From Paraconexibacter sp040581415 (lineage in GTDB: Bacteria; Actinomycetota; Thermoleophilia; Solirubrobacterales; Solirubrobacteraceae): a stretch of DNA of 64,000 bases. Below are positions 32,901 through 41,022 of this stretch, piece by piece. The notes below the pieces were generated by a model. It did no database searches and was not told where the DNA came from. It saw nothing but the letters and a program-made list of their open reading frames with translations. Positions within the stretch are counted from its first letter, which is position 1, and each line of letters begins with the position of its first letter. Location: positions 3,472,001-3,536,000 of the forward strand of contig NZ_CP114014.1 in the NCBI RefSeq assembly GCF_040581415.1. The letters run 5' to 3'. A program made the translations under genes and the position numbers.

Positions 32901-35066
32901 GTGGAGTCCGCGGGGACCATTCGCCGGGAGCTGATCGCACGCACGCTGCGCGTTCCGGGCGTCGACGGGCCGGACGGCGACGGGCGCGCCGCCGCCCGCC
33001 AGCTCGACATCGCGCTGATGGCCGTCAACTTCAAGTGCTCGGGCGAGCTGCTGACCCGGCTGTCGCGCCTGCACCCGGTCGCCGTCTGGGACATCGGCGG
33101 CGGCGTCCTCGACGCCGTGCGGCACGTGGTCGGGGATCACGTGCGGCACAACGCCTACTTCCTCGACTTCCCGGCGAACGTCCCCGACACGCTCGACTTC
33201 TGGGCAGCGTGCGTCGTCGAGGCCCTGCGTGACCCGTACGCCGCCGAGCCGGTCGCGGAGCAGCTCGCGGCCGGCGAGCTGAACCTGCTCGACCTGCCGT
33301 CGTACGGGCGCTACCAGCACACCTACGAGGAGCTCCTCGCCGCGCACGAGCCGCTGATCGGCGCGGCCGCCGACCGCAAGATGGTGCTCGGGCTCGGCGG
33401 CCCGCTCGGCGAGGAGTCGCACGCGCTGTACCTGCGGCTCGCCGGCACCCCCGTCCCGCTCTTCGAGGCCGACCTGCCGTTGCTCGGCGTCCTGGCCGAG
33501 CTGCACGTCGGCGACGCCCAGCCGGACGCCATCCCGAACCGCGAGTGCCGCGCCGTCGTCAACGGCGTCGCCATGCGCCACGGGCTGCCGCTGCGGGTCG
33601 ACACCCCGGTCGACGTGCTGCGCCTGGCCTGCGCGCTGTCCGGCGGGGACGTGACCCTCCGGGCCCGGACGCGACTGCGCTCCTTCACCCGGTCCGAGCG
33701 CCGCGCCCTGCTCGCGGCGCTCGACGGCGTCATCGCGGCGAGTCCGGCGAAGCTCGCGGACGTCGGGCGCCGGAGGGAGCGCTTCAAGCGCCTCGGGGAG
33801 CGGCTGCATCCGCACGAGTACCCACGCTGGCCCGCGGCGCAGGCGGTGTTCGCCGTCGCGCGCGGCGAGCGCGTCGCACGGTCCATCGGCGGCCGGGTCG
33901 AGGTCGCACTGCGGGCGGGTGAGCCATCCGCCGCGATCGCCGCCCTCGCGCCGGCCCCGGGCATGCTGATCCGCGCGGTCGACCGCCTCGCGCGCTGCGG
34001 GGCGGACCACGCGGAGCTGACGGCGGCGGTCCGCGTCGCGGCCCCCGATGTGGCCACGTCGGTCCTGCTGTCCCTGCGCGAGCACCTGCTGAACCGCGGC
34101 GCGCCGCTGAGCGCGCGGATCTTCGTGAACCGCGAGGGTCGCGCGTGGGTGACGCCCGACGAGCGCCCACCCCTGCCCGCGGCGTTGGTCGCCGGTCTCG
34201 CCGCGGCGCTCGACGCGGAGCTGGCGGGGCGCCTGCCCCGCGCCGATCGCCTGGTCGTCGACCCGGCGATCCGGGCCGTCGCCGTGCCGCTCTCGGACAA
34301 GACACGGCCCGGCGGGCTCGGGATCCTGCCGCGCGGCTCGATCCTGCCCGCCACCGACCTGCTGCGGTTCTTCGTCTACTGGAAGCAGACGGCCATCGGG
34401 ACCGACTTCGACCTCGGGGTGCTGCTCCTCGACGAGCGCTTCGAGGCCGTAGGCCAGGTGTCGTGGACGAACCTCACCGAGGACGGCGCCGTGCATTCCG
34501 GCGATGTCATCGAGGCGCCGGCGGGCGCCACCGAGTTCATCGACCTCGACCTGGGCCGCGTGGACCCGCGTGTGGCCTACGTGGTCCCGCAGGTCGACGT
34601 CTTCTCCGGCGAGGGCTTCGACCAGGTCGAGGAGGCGTTCTTCGGGTTCATGCAGCGCACGCCCGAGCAGCAGGGGCGGCCGTTCGAGCCGCGCACGGTC
34701 CGGGCAAAGTCCGACCTCTACGGCGCCGGGGCCGTCGCGCTGCCGCTGCTGTTCGGCCGGGGCCCGGACGGCTCGTGGCACGCCAAGTGGATGCACCTGA
34801 ACCTCGAGGGCGAACCGCAGTTCAACGCCGTCGAGCGCAATCACCTGAGCACTTCGCTGCTCGTGCAGGGCATCGCCGAGCGGCGTAACCTGACCGTGGG
34901 CCACCTCGCCGACCTGATGGACACCGGCGCGGGGACGACCGACACCGCCGGCCTGGACCCCGCGCAGCCCGTCACGTACCTTGGGCTCGAGCGTCCCGAC
35001 GAGCTGCCCGCCGGGTCGCGCTGCTTCACCCCCGCCAACCTCACCGAGCTGCTGAGCTCGGCCTGA
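32901..35066 (+). CDS. Large protein resembling the MXAN_6230/SCO0854 family, with TerD-like C-terminal region
   Basis: 721 residues from a GTG. The C-terminal 250 residues, with LRFFVYWKQTAIGTDFDLGV, LLLDERFEAVGQVSWTNL, GAVHSGDVIEAPAGATEFID and VRAKSDLYGAGAVALPLLF, resemble the MXAN_6230/SCO0854 family, whose end looks like a TerD stress-protein fold. The N-terminal 450 residues are helical (LTRLSRLHPVAVWDIGG, YEELLAAHEPLIGAAADRK). No N-terminal RING-type Cys cluster is visible. No signal peptide, so cytoplasmic. Function unknown; the family assignment is from memory of conserved segments. Confidence 0.6.
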   Translation: MESAGTIRRELIARTLRVPGVDGPDGDGRAAARQLDIALMAVNFKCSGELLTRLSRLHPVAVWDIGGGVLDAVRHVVGDHVRHNAYFLDFPANVPDTLDFWAACVVEALRDPYAAEPVAEQLAAGELNLLDLPSYGRYQHTYEELLAAHEPLIGAAADRKMVLGLGGPLGEESHALYLRLAGTPVPLFEADLPLLGVLAELHVGDAQPDAIPNRECRAVVNGVAMRHGLPLRVDTPVDVLRLACALSGGDVTLRARTRLRSFTRSERRALLAALDGVIAASPAKLADVGRRRERFKRLGERLHPHEYPRWPAAQAVFAVARGERVARSIGGRVEVALRAGEPSAAIAALAPAPGMLIRAVDRLARCGADHAELTAAVRVAAPDVATSVLLSLREHLLNRGAPLSARIFVNREGRAWVTPDERPPLPAALVAGLAAALDAELAGRLPRADRLVVDPAIRAVAVPLSDKTRPGGLGILPRGSILPATDLLRFFVYWKQTAIGTDFDLGVLLLDERFEAVGQVSWTNLTEDGAVHSGDVIEAPAGATEFIDLDLGRVDPRVAYVVPQVDVFSGEGFDQVEEAFFGFMQRTPEQQGRPFEPRTVRAKSDLYGAGAVALPLLFGRGPDGSWHAKWMHLNLEGEPQFNAVERNHLSTSLLVQGIAERRNLTVGHLADLMDTGAGTTDTAGLDPAQPVTYLGLERPDELPAGSRCFTPANLTELLSSA

Positions 35067-35140
35067 CGGCTCTGTGGAGGCTTCCTTCTACTTCAATGGG
35101 AAATTAGCCACCACGCTCTCCGTCAGGTCGAGCTCAGCAG
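35049..35140. repeat. Long inverted repeat spanning the gene end, AT-rich spacer
   Basis: A 21-base arm at 35049-35069, which includes the last codons and stop of the preceding gene, is repeated in inverse at 35120-35140 with one mismatch. The 50-base spacer contains the run GGGAAATTAGCC, unusually AT-rich for this window. It could be a large terminator hairpin or the trace of a small inverted duplication. Confidence 0.6.
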
Positions 35141-35154
35141 CAGGCCAATGGCGG

Positions 35155-36651
35155 TCAGTGCGCCGCGGCGGCGGGCGCCGGCTCCAACCCGTCGGCGCGC
35201 GCCGCTGGGGCGTGCGCGGTCTCGACCGCACCGGGCAGCAGGAGCGCGCGCGTCATCACCGCACCCGCGGTGAAGATCGCCGCGGAGATCCAGAACGCGA
35301 CCGTGTAGCCGTGCACGGCCGCCTCGCGGACGACGGCGGCGGACGGCCCGCCGTGGTCTGAGATGTAGTTCGACGTCGAGGACACGACGATCGTCGTCAG
35401 CAGCGCAGTGCCGATCGCGCCGCCGACCTGCTGCGAGGTGTTGACCATGGCCGACGCGACGCCGGTGTCCTTCGGGGCGACGCCCGCCGTCGCGCCCGAG
35501 AAGGCCGGGGCGAACACGAGCCCGAACGCCACGCCGATGACCAGCAGGCTCGGCAGGACGTGGGACGCGTACGCGGTGTCGACGCCGATCCGCGTGAGCC
35601 CGGCCACGCCGAGGCCCGCGAACAACATCCCGGTCGGGATCAGCGGCCGCGGGCCGGTGCGGGCCAGGATGCGGGTGTTGACGACGATCGACGTCGTGAT
35701 GATCGCCAGGTTCATCGGGATGAACGCGAGGCCCGTCTGGATCGGCGTGAAGCCGCGGGTCTGCTGCAGGTAGTAGGTCAGGAAGATGAAGATCCCGAAG
35801 ATGCCGATGCCGGCCGTGACCATCGCCAGGTAGGAGCCGCCGCGGTTGCGGTCCAGCACGATGTGCAGCGGCAGCAGCGGGCTGGCGACCCGGCGCTGGA
35901 GGACGACGAACGCCGACAGCAGGACGACTGCGGCCGCGAACATCACGAGCGTCAGCGTGTCCCCCCAGCCGCTGCTCTCTGCGCGCGAGAACCCGTAGAC
36001 CAGCGCCAGCAGGCCGGATGTGGCCGTCGCCGTGCCGGCGAGGTCGAGCCGGGGCCGGTTCGGGGACTTGACGTCGTGCAGCAGCCGCGAGCCCGCGACG
36101 GCGGCCGGGATCGCGAACAGGAGCGACACGTAGAGGCACCAGCGCCAGTCGAGCACCTCGGTCAGCACGCCGCCGAGGAGCAGGCCGATCGACCCGCCGA
36201 CGCCGGCGATCGCGCCGAAGATGCCGAACGCCTTGCCGCGCTCGGCGGGGTCGGTGAACGTCACCGCGAGCAGCGACAGCGCTGCCGGGGCGAGCAGCGC
36301 GCCGAACATGCCCTGTGCCGCGCGGGCGCCGACGAGGACGCCGAAGCTCGGCGCGGCGCCGCCGATGGCCGACGCGACGGCGAAGCCGAGCAGGCCGACG
36401 ATGAAGGACCGCTTGCGCCCGAAGAGGTCGCTGATGCGGCCCCCGAGCAGCAGCAGGCTGCCGAACGGCAGCGCGTAGGCGGTGATGATCCAGGACCGGT
36501 TGCCGTCGCTGAAGCCGAGGTCGGCCTGGGCCGACGGCAGCGCGATGTTCACGATCGTCGCGTCGAGTACGACCATCAGCTGGGCGATCGCGATGACCCC
36601 GAGGATCAGCCAGCGGCGCTCGTGGTGGGGATCGGTCGGGGTGTCGGGCAT
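35155..36651 (-). CDS. MFS drug transporter, DHA2 (EmrB/QacA) family
   Basis: 498 residues, 14 predicted membrane helices. Motifs include LDATIVNIALPSAQADLGF in helix 1, GGRISDLFGRKRSF (motif A), and GARAAQGMFGALLAPAAL. The C-terminal tail is Ala-rich. These proteins export drugs or metabolites with proton antiport. It is divergent from a TetR regulator across a gap with a clear inverted-repeat operator, so it is the likely repressed target. Confidence 0.88.
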   Translation of the reverse strand: MPDTPTDPHHERRWLILGVIAIAQLMVVLDATIVNIALPSAQADLGFSDGNRSWIITAYALPFGSLLLLGGRISDLFGRKRSFIVGLLGFAVASAIGGAAPSFGVLVGARAAQGMFGALLAPAALSLLAVTFTDPAERGKAFGIFGAIAGVGGSIGLLLGGVLTEVLDWRWCLYVSLLFAIPAAVAGSRLLHDVKSPNRPRLDLAGTATATSGLLALVYGFSRAESSGWGDTLTLVMFAAAVVLLSAFVVLQRRVASPLLPLHIVLDRNRGGSYLAMVTAGIGIFGIFIFLTYYLQQTRGFTPIQTGLAFIPMNLAIITTSIVVNTRILARTGPRPLIPTGMLFAGLGVAGLTRIGVDTAYASHVLPSLLVIGVAFGLVFAPAFSGATAGVAPKDTGVASAMVNTSQQVGGAIGTALLTTIVVSSTSNYISDHGGPSAAVVREAAVHGYTVAFWISAAIFTAGAVMTRALLLPGAVETAHAPAARADGLEPAPAAAAH

Positions 36652-36686
36652 GAGAGGGAGGCTCCGGGAGAACGGGCGCGGAGAGG

Positions 36687-36738
36687 GCGTCTCCGCTTAA
36701 TCAGAGCGCAATCTAGCAAAGCGGAGACGCAATCTCCG
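36687..36738. promoter_or_regulatory. Inverted-repeat operator between MFS transporter and TetR genes
   Basis: GCGTCTCCGCTT (36687-36698) is perfectly inverted at 36719-36730 with a 20-base spacer. The right arm also overlaps a second dyad, CGGAGA (36722-36727) with TCTCCG (36733-36738). CGCAATCT occurs twice (36707 and 36729). TACGAT at 36747-36752 is the likely -10 of the TetR gene. Confidence 0.7.
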
Positions 36739-36761
36739 AATCCCGTTACGATTCGTCACGC

Positions 36762-37439
36762 GTGCTGCCTTCCGAGACCCCGTCCGAGTCCCCTGCGCTC
36801 CGCGCCGACGCGGAGAAGAACCGCCGCCGGTTGCTGACCGCTGCGCGTGAGGTCTTCGCGGAGCACGGCCTGGACGTGACGCTCGACGACATCGCGCGGC
36901 ACGCCGGCCTGGGGGTCGGCACCGCCTACCGCCGCTTCCCGAACAAGCGGGTCCTGATCGACGAGCTGCTCGTCGAGCAGCTCACCACCATGCGCGACAT
37001 CGCCCGCGCACAGCTGGACGCACAGGACCCCATCGCCGGCATCCGCGGCTACGTGCAGGAGGTCGTCGCGCTGCAGGTGGCCGACCGCAGCCTGAAGCAG
37101 GTCATGTTCGCCTCCGACCGCGGTCAGAAGCGCGTCGAGGAGGCCCGGGCCGGCCTGGGCCCGGCCGTCACCGCCCTCGTCGACCGCGCGCACGACGCCC
37201 GACTGCTGCGCGACGACGTCCTGGCCAGCGACGTGGCCATGATCACGCTCATGCTCTCGGTCGTGGTCGACTTCGGCCGCGGGTACGAGCCCGAGCTGTA
37301 CCGGCGCTACCTGGAGTGGCTGATCGCGGGGATCCTGCGCGACGGGCCGGCGACCGGCCAGCCGCCGATCGCGATGGAGTGCTTCCACTCGGCGATGCTC
37401 ACCTTCAAGATGGGCGCGGCGCCGAAGCCCCAGCGCTGA
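36762..37439 (+). CDS. TetR-family transcriptional regulator of the divergent MFS transporter
   Basis: 225 residues from a GTG. The helix-turn-helix is at about residues 22-60: NRRRLLTAAREVFAEHG, then LDDIARHAGLGVGTAYRRFP, the TetR pattern. The C-terminal ligand domain is helical. The gap to the MFS gene contains palindromic sites, so it probably represses the pump and itself until an efflux substrate binds. Confidence 0.87.
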   Translation: MLPSETPSESPALRADAEKNRRRLLTAAREVFAEHGLDVTLDDIARHAGLGVGTAYRRFPNKRVLIDELLVEQLTTMRDIARAQLDAQDPIAGIRGYVQEVVALQVADRSLKQVMFASDRGQKRVEEARAGLGPAVTALVDRAHDARLLRDDVLASDVAMITLMLSVVVDFGRGYEPELYRRYLEWLIAGILRDGPATGQPPIAMECFHSAMLTFKMGAAPKPQR

Positions 37440-37469
37440 GCCGTGCGCGTTGCCGCGCGCCCTTGCCGG

Positions 37470-39002
37470 TCACGGGATGAACTCGGGCCCCTTGTCGGTG
37501 TAGGCCCGGCGGAAGGCGCGGATCGCGTCCTCGGCCTTGGTCGTCAGGGCCTTGCAGCCCAGGATCTGGCCCCACGCGACCGCGGCGACGGCGTACGGCA
37601 TCCGGGTGTCGTTCTGGAACACGAGGACGTGGTAGGCAGCCGAGCCGTTCAGCTCCTCCGAGCCCAGGGCCTCGATCCGGTCGGACACGGCGACCGGGGT
37701 CCCGGGGCGGTAGACGAGCTCGATGCGGCCGTGCTCGAGCGAGTGGACGTAGCTCTCCTTCGCCGGCTCATTGCCCGGCGCGTAGATGCCGTCGCTCGCC
37801 GCGACCGGCGCGTGGTCCCCGGACGACGGCGGGTTCGTCTTGTAGCTGACGTTGCCGCCCACGTGGGTGCTGCCCTCGATCGGCGGGCTCTGCAGGGTGC
37901 AGCCCGCGGCCTTCGCCGCGGCGGCGACCCCCTGCGGCGACGCGGGCGACGGAGACGGCCGGGGGGACGACGGGGCGGGGTCGGGAGTGGACGTCGTGGC
38001 GGACGGCGTCCCGAGCGCCGGGTCGGGAACCGGCTCCAGCGCGACGGGCAGCGGTTCGGTGGCGAGGATCGCGGCGAGCGCCCGTGCGCTCTGCACCGTG
38101 AAGCCACCGCTGATCTCCGAGCCGTTGGTCCCATCGATCCCGTCGGGGTTCTGCTGGAAGTCGATGTACGGGACGGAGATCAGCTGGTCGTCGAGCGCGA
38201 TCGCGAAGTGCTGGTAGCGGGACTGCGGGTCGGCGAGCGCGACCCCTTCGCTGTTCTCGGCCAGGCCCGCGCCGCGACGGGCGATCGCGCGCGTTGCGGA
38301 TCGCCACCGCATGCGGGCCGCCGGGGCGAAGTCGAAGGTCACGTTCGGCGCCTTGCTGCGCGGGTCGAAGTTCTGCTCGGGGTCGCGGATGTCGGCGTTG
38401 CCCAGGATCGGGTCGTCGGCGATCGCGTACCAGCAGTCGGCGGGGTCGGCGGCGGGCCTTGCCAGCTCCTGCCGCACGAGCACCGCCTTGCCCTTGGCGC
38501 GCCCCGCGCGGGCCGACGCCTCGCGTCGGGGGACGCACGCCAGCGCACCGGCCTGGGGACCGCCGGTCACGGCGAAGTCCGACGGGACGGGCGTGCCGTC
38601 GCGCCCCAGGACCCCGGCCTCCCAGTCGTAGAACCGGACGAGCCCGCGGCCCAAGAGCGGCCGGGCGGTCGCGAGGTCGGCCGGACGGCGGAGGGTCACG
38701 CGGATGCGGACGCCGTCGGCGGCGACGGTCGCGCCCCGGACGCCGACGCGCTCCAGGCGCTGCTTCAGGATCGGGACGCTCGCCCGTGCCGCCTGTGCGT
38801 CCCCGCCGACGACCTCGTACTCGAGCGCCGTGGCCTTGGTCGAGCCGGCTGCCGACACGGCGGTCGAGGTGCTCATGGAGCCGCTCGCCCTCGGCGCGGT
38901 GGTCGAGGTGTCGTCGCCGCCCCCGCAGCCGGCCAGCCCCGTCACGATGGCGGCCAGCAGGGCCCCGCCGATCGGCCTGGTCACATCGCCCGTGCGCCGC
39001 AT
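37470..39002 (-). CDS. Lipoprotein fusing a SecD-like periplasmic domain to DUF3105
   Basis: 510 residues. Lipobox LAGC gives Cys26. Residues about 55-325 resemble the SecD P1 region: LEYEVVGGDAQAARASVPIL, LKQRLERVGVRG, then YQHFAIALDDQLISVPYIDF and ISGGFTVQSARALAAILATE. A Pro/Ser-rich linker (about 335-365) leads to DUF3105 (about 385-510) with NPPSSGDHAP, YVHSLEHGRIELVYRP and YHVLVFQ. No SecD membrane helices are present, so it is not a translocase. I know of no described role for this combination. Confidence 0.72.
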   Translation of the reverse strand: MRRTGDVTRPIGGALLAAIVTGLAGCGGGDDTSTTAPRASGSMSTSTAVSAAGSTKATALEYEVVGGDAQAARASVPILKQRLERVGVRGATVAADGVRIRVTLRRPADLATARPLLGRGLVRFYDWEAGVLGRDGTPVPSDFAVTGGPQAGALACVPRREASARAGRAKGKAVLVRQELARPAADPADCWYAIADDPILGNADIRDPEQNFDPRSKAPNVTFDFAPAARMRWRSATRAIARRGAGLAENSEGVALADPQSRYQHFAIALDDQLISVPYIDFQQNPDGIDGTNGSEISGGFTVQSARALAAILATEPLPVALEPVPDPALGTPSATTSTPDPAPSSPRPSPSPASPQGVAAAAKAAGCTLQSPPIEGSTHVGGNVSYKTNPPSSGDHAPVAASDGIYAPGNEPAKESYVHSLEHGRIELVYRPGTPVAVSDRIEALGSEELNGSAAYHVLVFQNDTRMPYAVAAVAWGQILGCKALTTKAEDAIRAFRRAYTDKGPEFIP

Positions 39003-39063
39003 CGACCGACCCTAACGAGGCCGGCGCCGCCGCCGCGGGCGACGAGGACCCGGCAGGCCGCGG

Positions 39064-39672
39064 TCACCGCGCGGGCTGCAGCTCCCCCAGCCACGCGAGC
39101 TCCTCGGCCAGCATCCGCTCGGCGGCGGAGCGGACGCGGCCGGGACGCTCGACGCCTGCCAGCAGCCCGATGCCCGCCAGCAGCGTCACGAGGCGATCGG
39201 CCCGGTGCTCGATGTCGACGGCGGGGTCGAGCTCGCCCGCGCGCTGGGCCTCGGCCAGGAGCCCGGCGAAGATGTCCCGCAGCCCGGTCCAGCCGGCGCG
39301 GTAGCCGTCGCTCAGGCGGTCGCCCTTGGACGCCTCGCCCCAGGCGGCGACCCAGACCTGCCACTCCTGGCGGCGGAGCGGATCGGTCGGGAGCATCACG
39401 TCGACCGCCCGGCCGAGGCGCTCGAGCGCCGTCCCGTCCCTGCGCGCCGCCCGCAGGACGCGCGCGGCCGCCTGGCGGTTCGTCGCCTCGAGGACGGCCT
39501 CCATCAGCTCGTCCTTGTCCGTGAAGTAGTGGGTGATGAAGCCCGTCGAGACCCCGGCCTCGGCGGCAATGACGCGCACGCTCGCCGCGTGCACGCCGTG
39601 CGCGGCCACCGCCCGTGCACCGGCTGTGATGATGCGCTGGCGTGCGGAGGGGTCGCGGATCGAGCGGGTCAT
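39064..39672 (-). CDS. TetR-family transcriptional regulator (BetI-like)
   Basis: 202 residues. The N-terminal HTH shows RQRIITAGARAVAAHGVHA and VRVIAAEAGVSTGFITHYFT. The ligand domain has MLPTDPLRRQEWQVWVAAWGEA, similar to BetI/TetR_C regulators. It is divergent from an acyl-CoA dehydrogenase gene with repeated ACGAAAC.GTCGTT sites between them, so it likely controls that gene and itself in response to an acyl-CoA or related ligand. Confidence 0.85.
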   Translation of the reverse strand: MTRSIRDPSARQRIITAGARAVAAHGVHAASVRVIAAEAGVSTGFITHYFTDKDELMEAVLEATNRQAAARVLRAARRDGTALERLGRAVDVMLPTDPLRRQEWQVWVAAWGEASKGDRLSDGYRAGWTGLRDIFAGLLAEAQRAGELDPAVDIEHRADRLVTLLAGIGLLAGVERPGRVRSAAERMLAEELAWLGELQPAR

Positions 39673-39685
39673 CGTCGGCGCGCAC

Positions 39686-39762
39686 GTTACGAAACGGTCG
39701 TTATGATTGCAAGCAGCTCACGCGGCCTGATACAAAACGGCTGTTACGAAACAGTCGTTCTG
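39686..39762. promoter_or_regulatory. Duplicated TetR operator upstream of acyl-CoA dehydrogenase
   Basis: Two 20-base direct copies, 39686-39705 and 39743-39762, match at 18 of 20 positions (core GTTACGAAAC.GTCGTT). The second copy also forms a dyad: AACGGCTGTT (39736-39745) with AACAGTCGTT (39750-39759), 9 of 10 paired around ACGA. Confidence 0.7.
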
Positions 39763-39826
39763 ACTTCAAGTTGTTTTGGGATGCCGGCCCGACGGTGTCC
39801 CGTCCCTCTCACGAAAGCGAGTTCCC

Positions 39827-40969
39827 GTGTCCCTGACCTTGACCGACGAGCAGCGCGACTTCGCCGCCGCGGTGCGCGACTTCTGCCAGCGCGAGGCCGG
39901 CACGCGCGAGCAGCGCGATCAGCTGACCAACAACTTCGCCGACCCGCACAACGTCGACCTCTACAAGAAGGTGGCCGACCTCGGGTGGACCGGGGTCGCG
40001 ATCCCGGAGGAGTACGGCGGCGCCGGCGGTGGCGCCGTCGACATGTGCCTGTTCCTAGAGGAGATCTCCTACGGGCAGCTCCCCATCGGCGGCTACCCGG
40101 TGACGCAGATCAGCGCCGGCCCGTACGAGAAGTTCGGGACCGAGGCCCAGAAGGAGGAGGTGCTCGGAGGGATCGCGGCGGGGAACGTCGAGGCCGTGGC
40201 CATGTCCGAGCCGGAGGCCGGGTCCGACGTCGGGGCGCTGCGCTGCAAGGCGGTGCGCGAGAACGGCCACTACGTCGTCGAGGGCCAGAAGACGTGGATC
40301 AGCGAGGCGCACTACGCCGAGCACATCCTGCTCGTCTGCCGGACGGACGCCACCGGGAAGAAGCACGAGGGGCTGACGATGCTGATGGTCCCCAAGGACG
40401 CCGAGGGCATGGAGATCCGCAGCATCGACACGATGGGCGGCCGCGTGGTGAACGACGTCTTCTTCACCGACGTCAAGGTCCCGGCCGAGAACCTGATCGG
40501 CTCGGAGGGCGGCGCCTGGATGCAGCTGATGGCGGGCCTGAACACCGAGCGCCTGATCATCGCCGCGCAGTCGCTCGGCTTCGCGCGGCGCGCCTTCGAC
40601 GACATGCTCGAGTACGTCAAGGAGCGCAAGCAGTTCGGCCGCCCGATCGGGTCCTTCCAGGCGCTCTCGCACCGGATCGCCGACCTCGCGACCGAGGTCG
40701 AGATCTGCAAGCTGCTGGTGTACGACGTGGCCCAGAAGGTCGACGCGAACCCCGGCATGCTCTACCCGCGCGAGGCGTCGATGGCCAAGCTCAAGGTCAC
40801 CGAGACCGGCAAGAAGGTCGCCCTCGAGGGCATGCAGATGATGGGCGGTTACGGCTACGCGACCGAGTACGACATGGAGCGCCACGTCCGCCAGAACCTC
40901 GTCTCTACGATCTACGGCGGGACGAGCGAGATCCAGCGGGAGATCATCGCGAAGACCTACGGGCTCTGA
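39827..40969 (+). CDS. Acyl-CoA dehydrogenase
   Basis: 380 residues from a GTG. N-terminal helix LTLTDEQRDFAAAVRDFC, flavin motif MSEPEAGSDVG (126-136) and C-terminal IYGGTSEIQREIIAKTYGL. At the position of the MCAD catalytic Glu there is Gly (YGGT). The base is probably Glu241 in NTERLIIA, as in isovaleryl-CoA dehydrogenase-type enzymes. The substrate is likely a branched, cyclic or otherwise unusual acyl-CoA. Control by the divergent TetR is very likely. Confidence 0.9.
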   Translation: MSLTLTDEQRDFAAAVRDFCQREAGTREQRDQLTNNFADPHNVDLYKKVADLGWTGVAIPEEYGGAGGGAVDMCLFLEEISYGQLPIGGYPVTQISAGPYEKFGTEAQKEEVLGGIAAGNVEAVAMSEPEAGSDVGALRCKAVRENGHYVVEGQKTWISEAHYAEHILLVCRTDATGKKHEGLTMLMVPKDAEGMEIRSIDTMGGRVVNDVFFTDVKVPAENLIGSEGGAWMQLMAGLNTERLIIAAQSLGFARRAFDDMLEYVKERKQFGRPIGSFQALSHRIADLATEVEICKLLVYDVAQKVDANPGMLYPREASMAKLKVTETGKKVALEGMQMMGGYGYATEYDMERHVRQNLVSTIYGGTSEIQREIIAKTYGL

Positions 40970-41022
40970 CCGCAGTCGCCGGCGGTCCGCGACTTCGCCC
41001 GCCGCCGCCGGTTCGCGCTGAC

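Noticed and set aside
35074..35361. 95-codon plus-strand frame starting in the AT-rich spacer
   Set aside because: It runs antisense through the end of the MFS gene and has no recognisable protein features; it begins within the inverted repeat.
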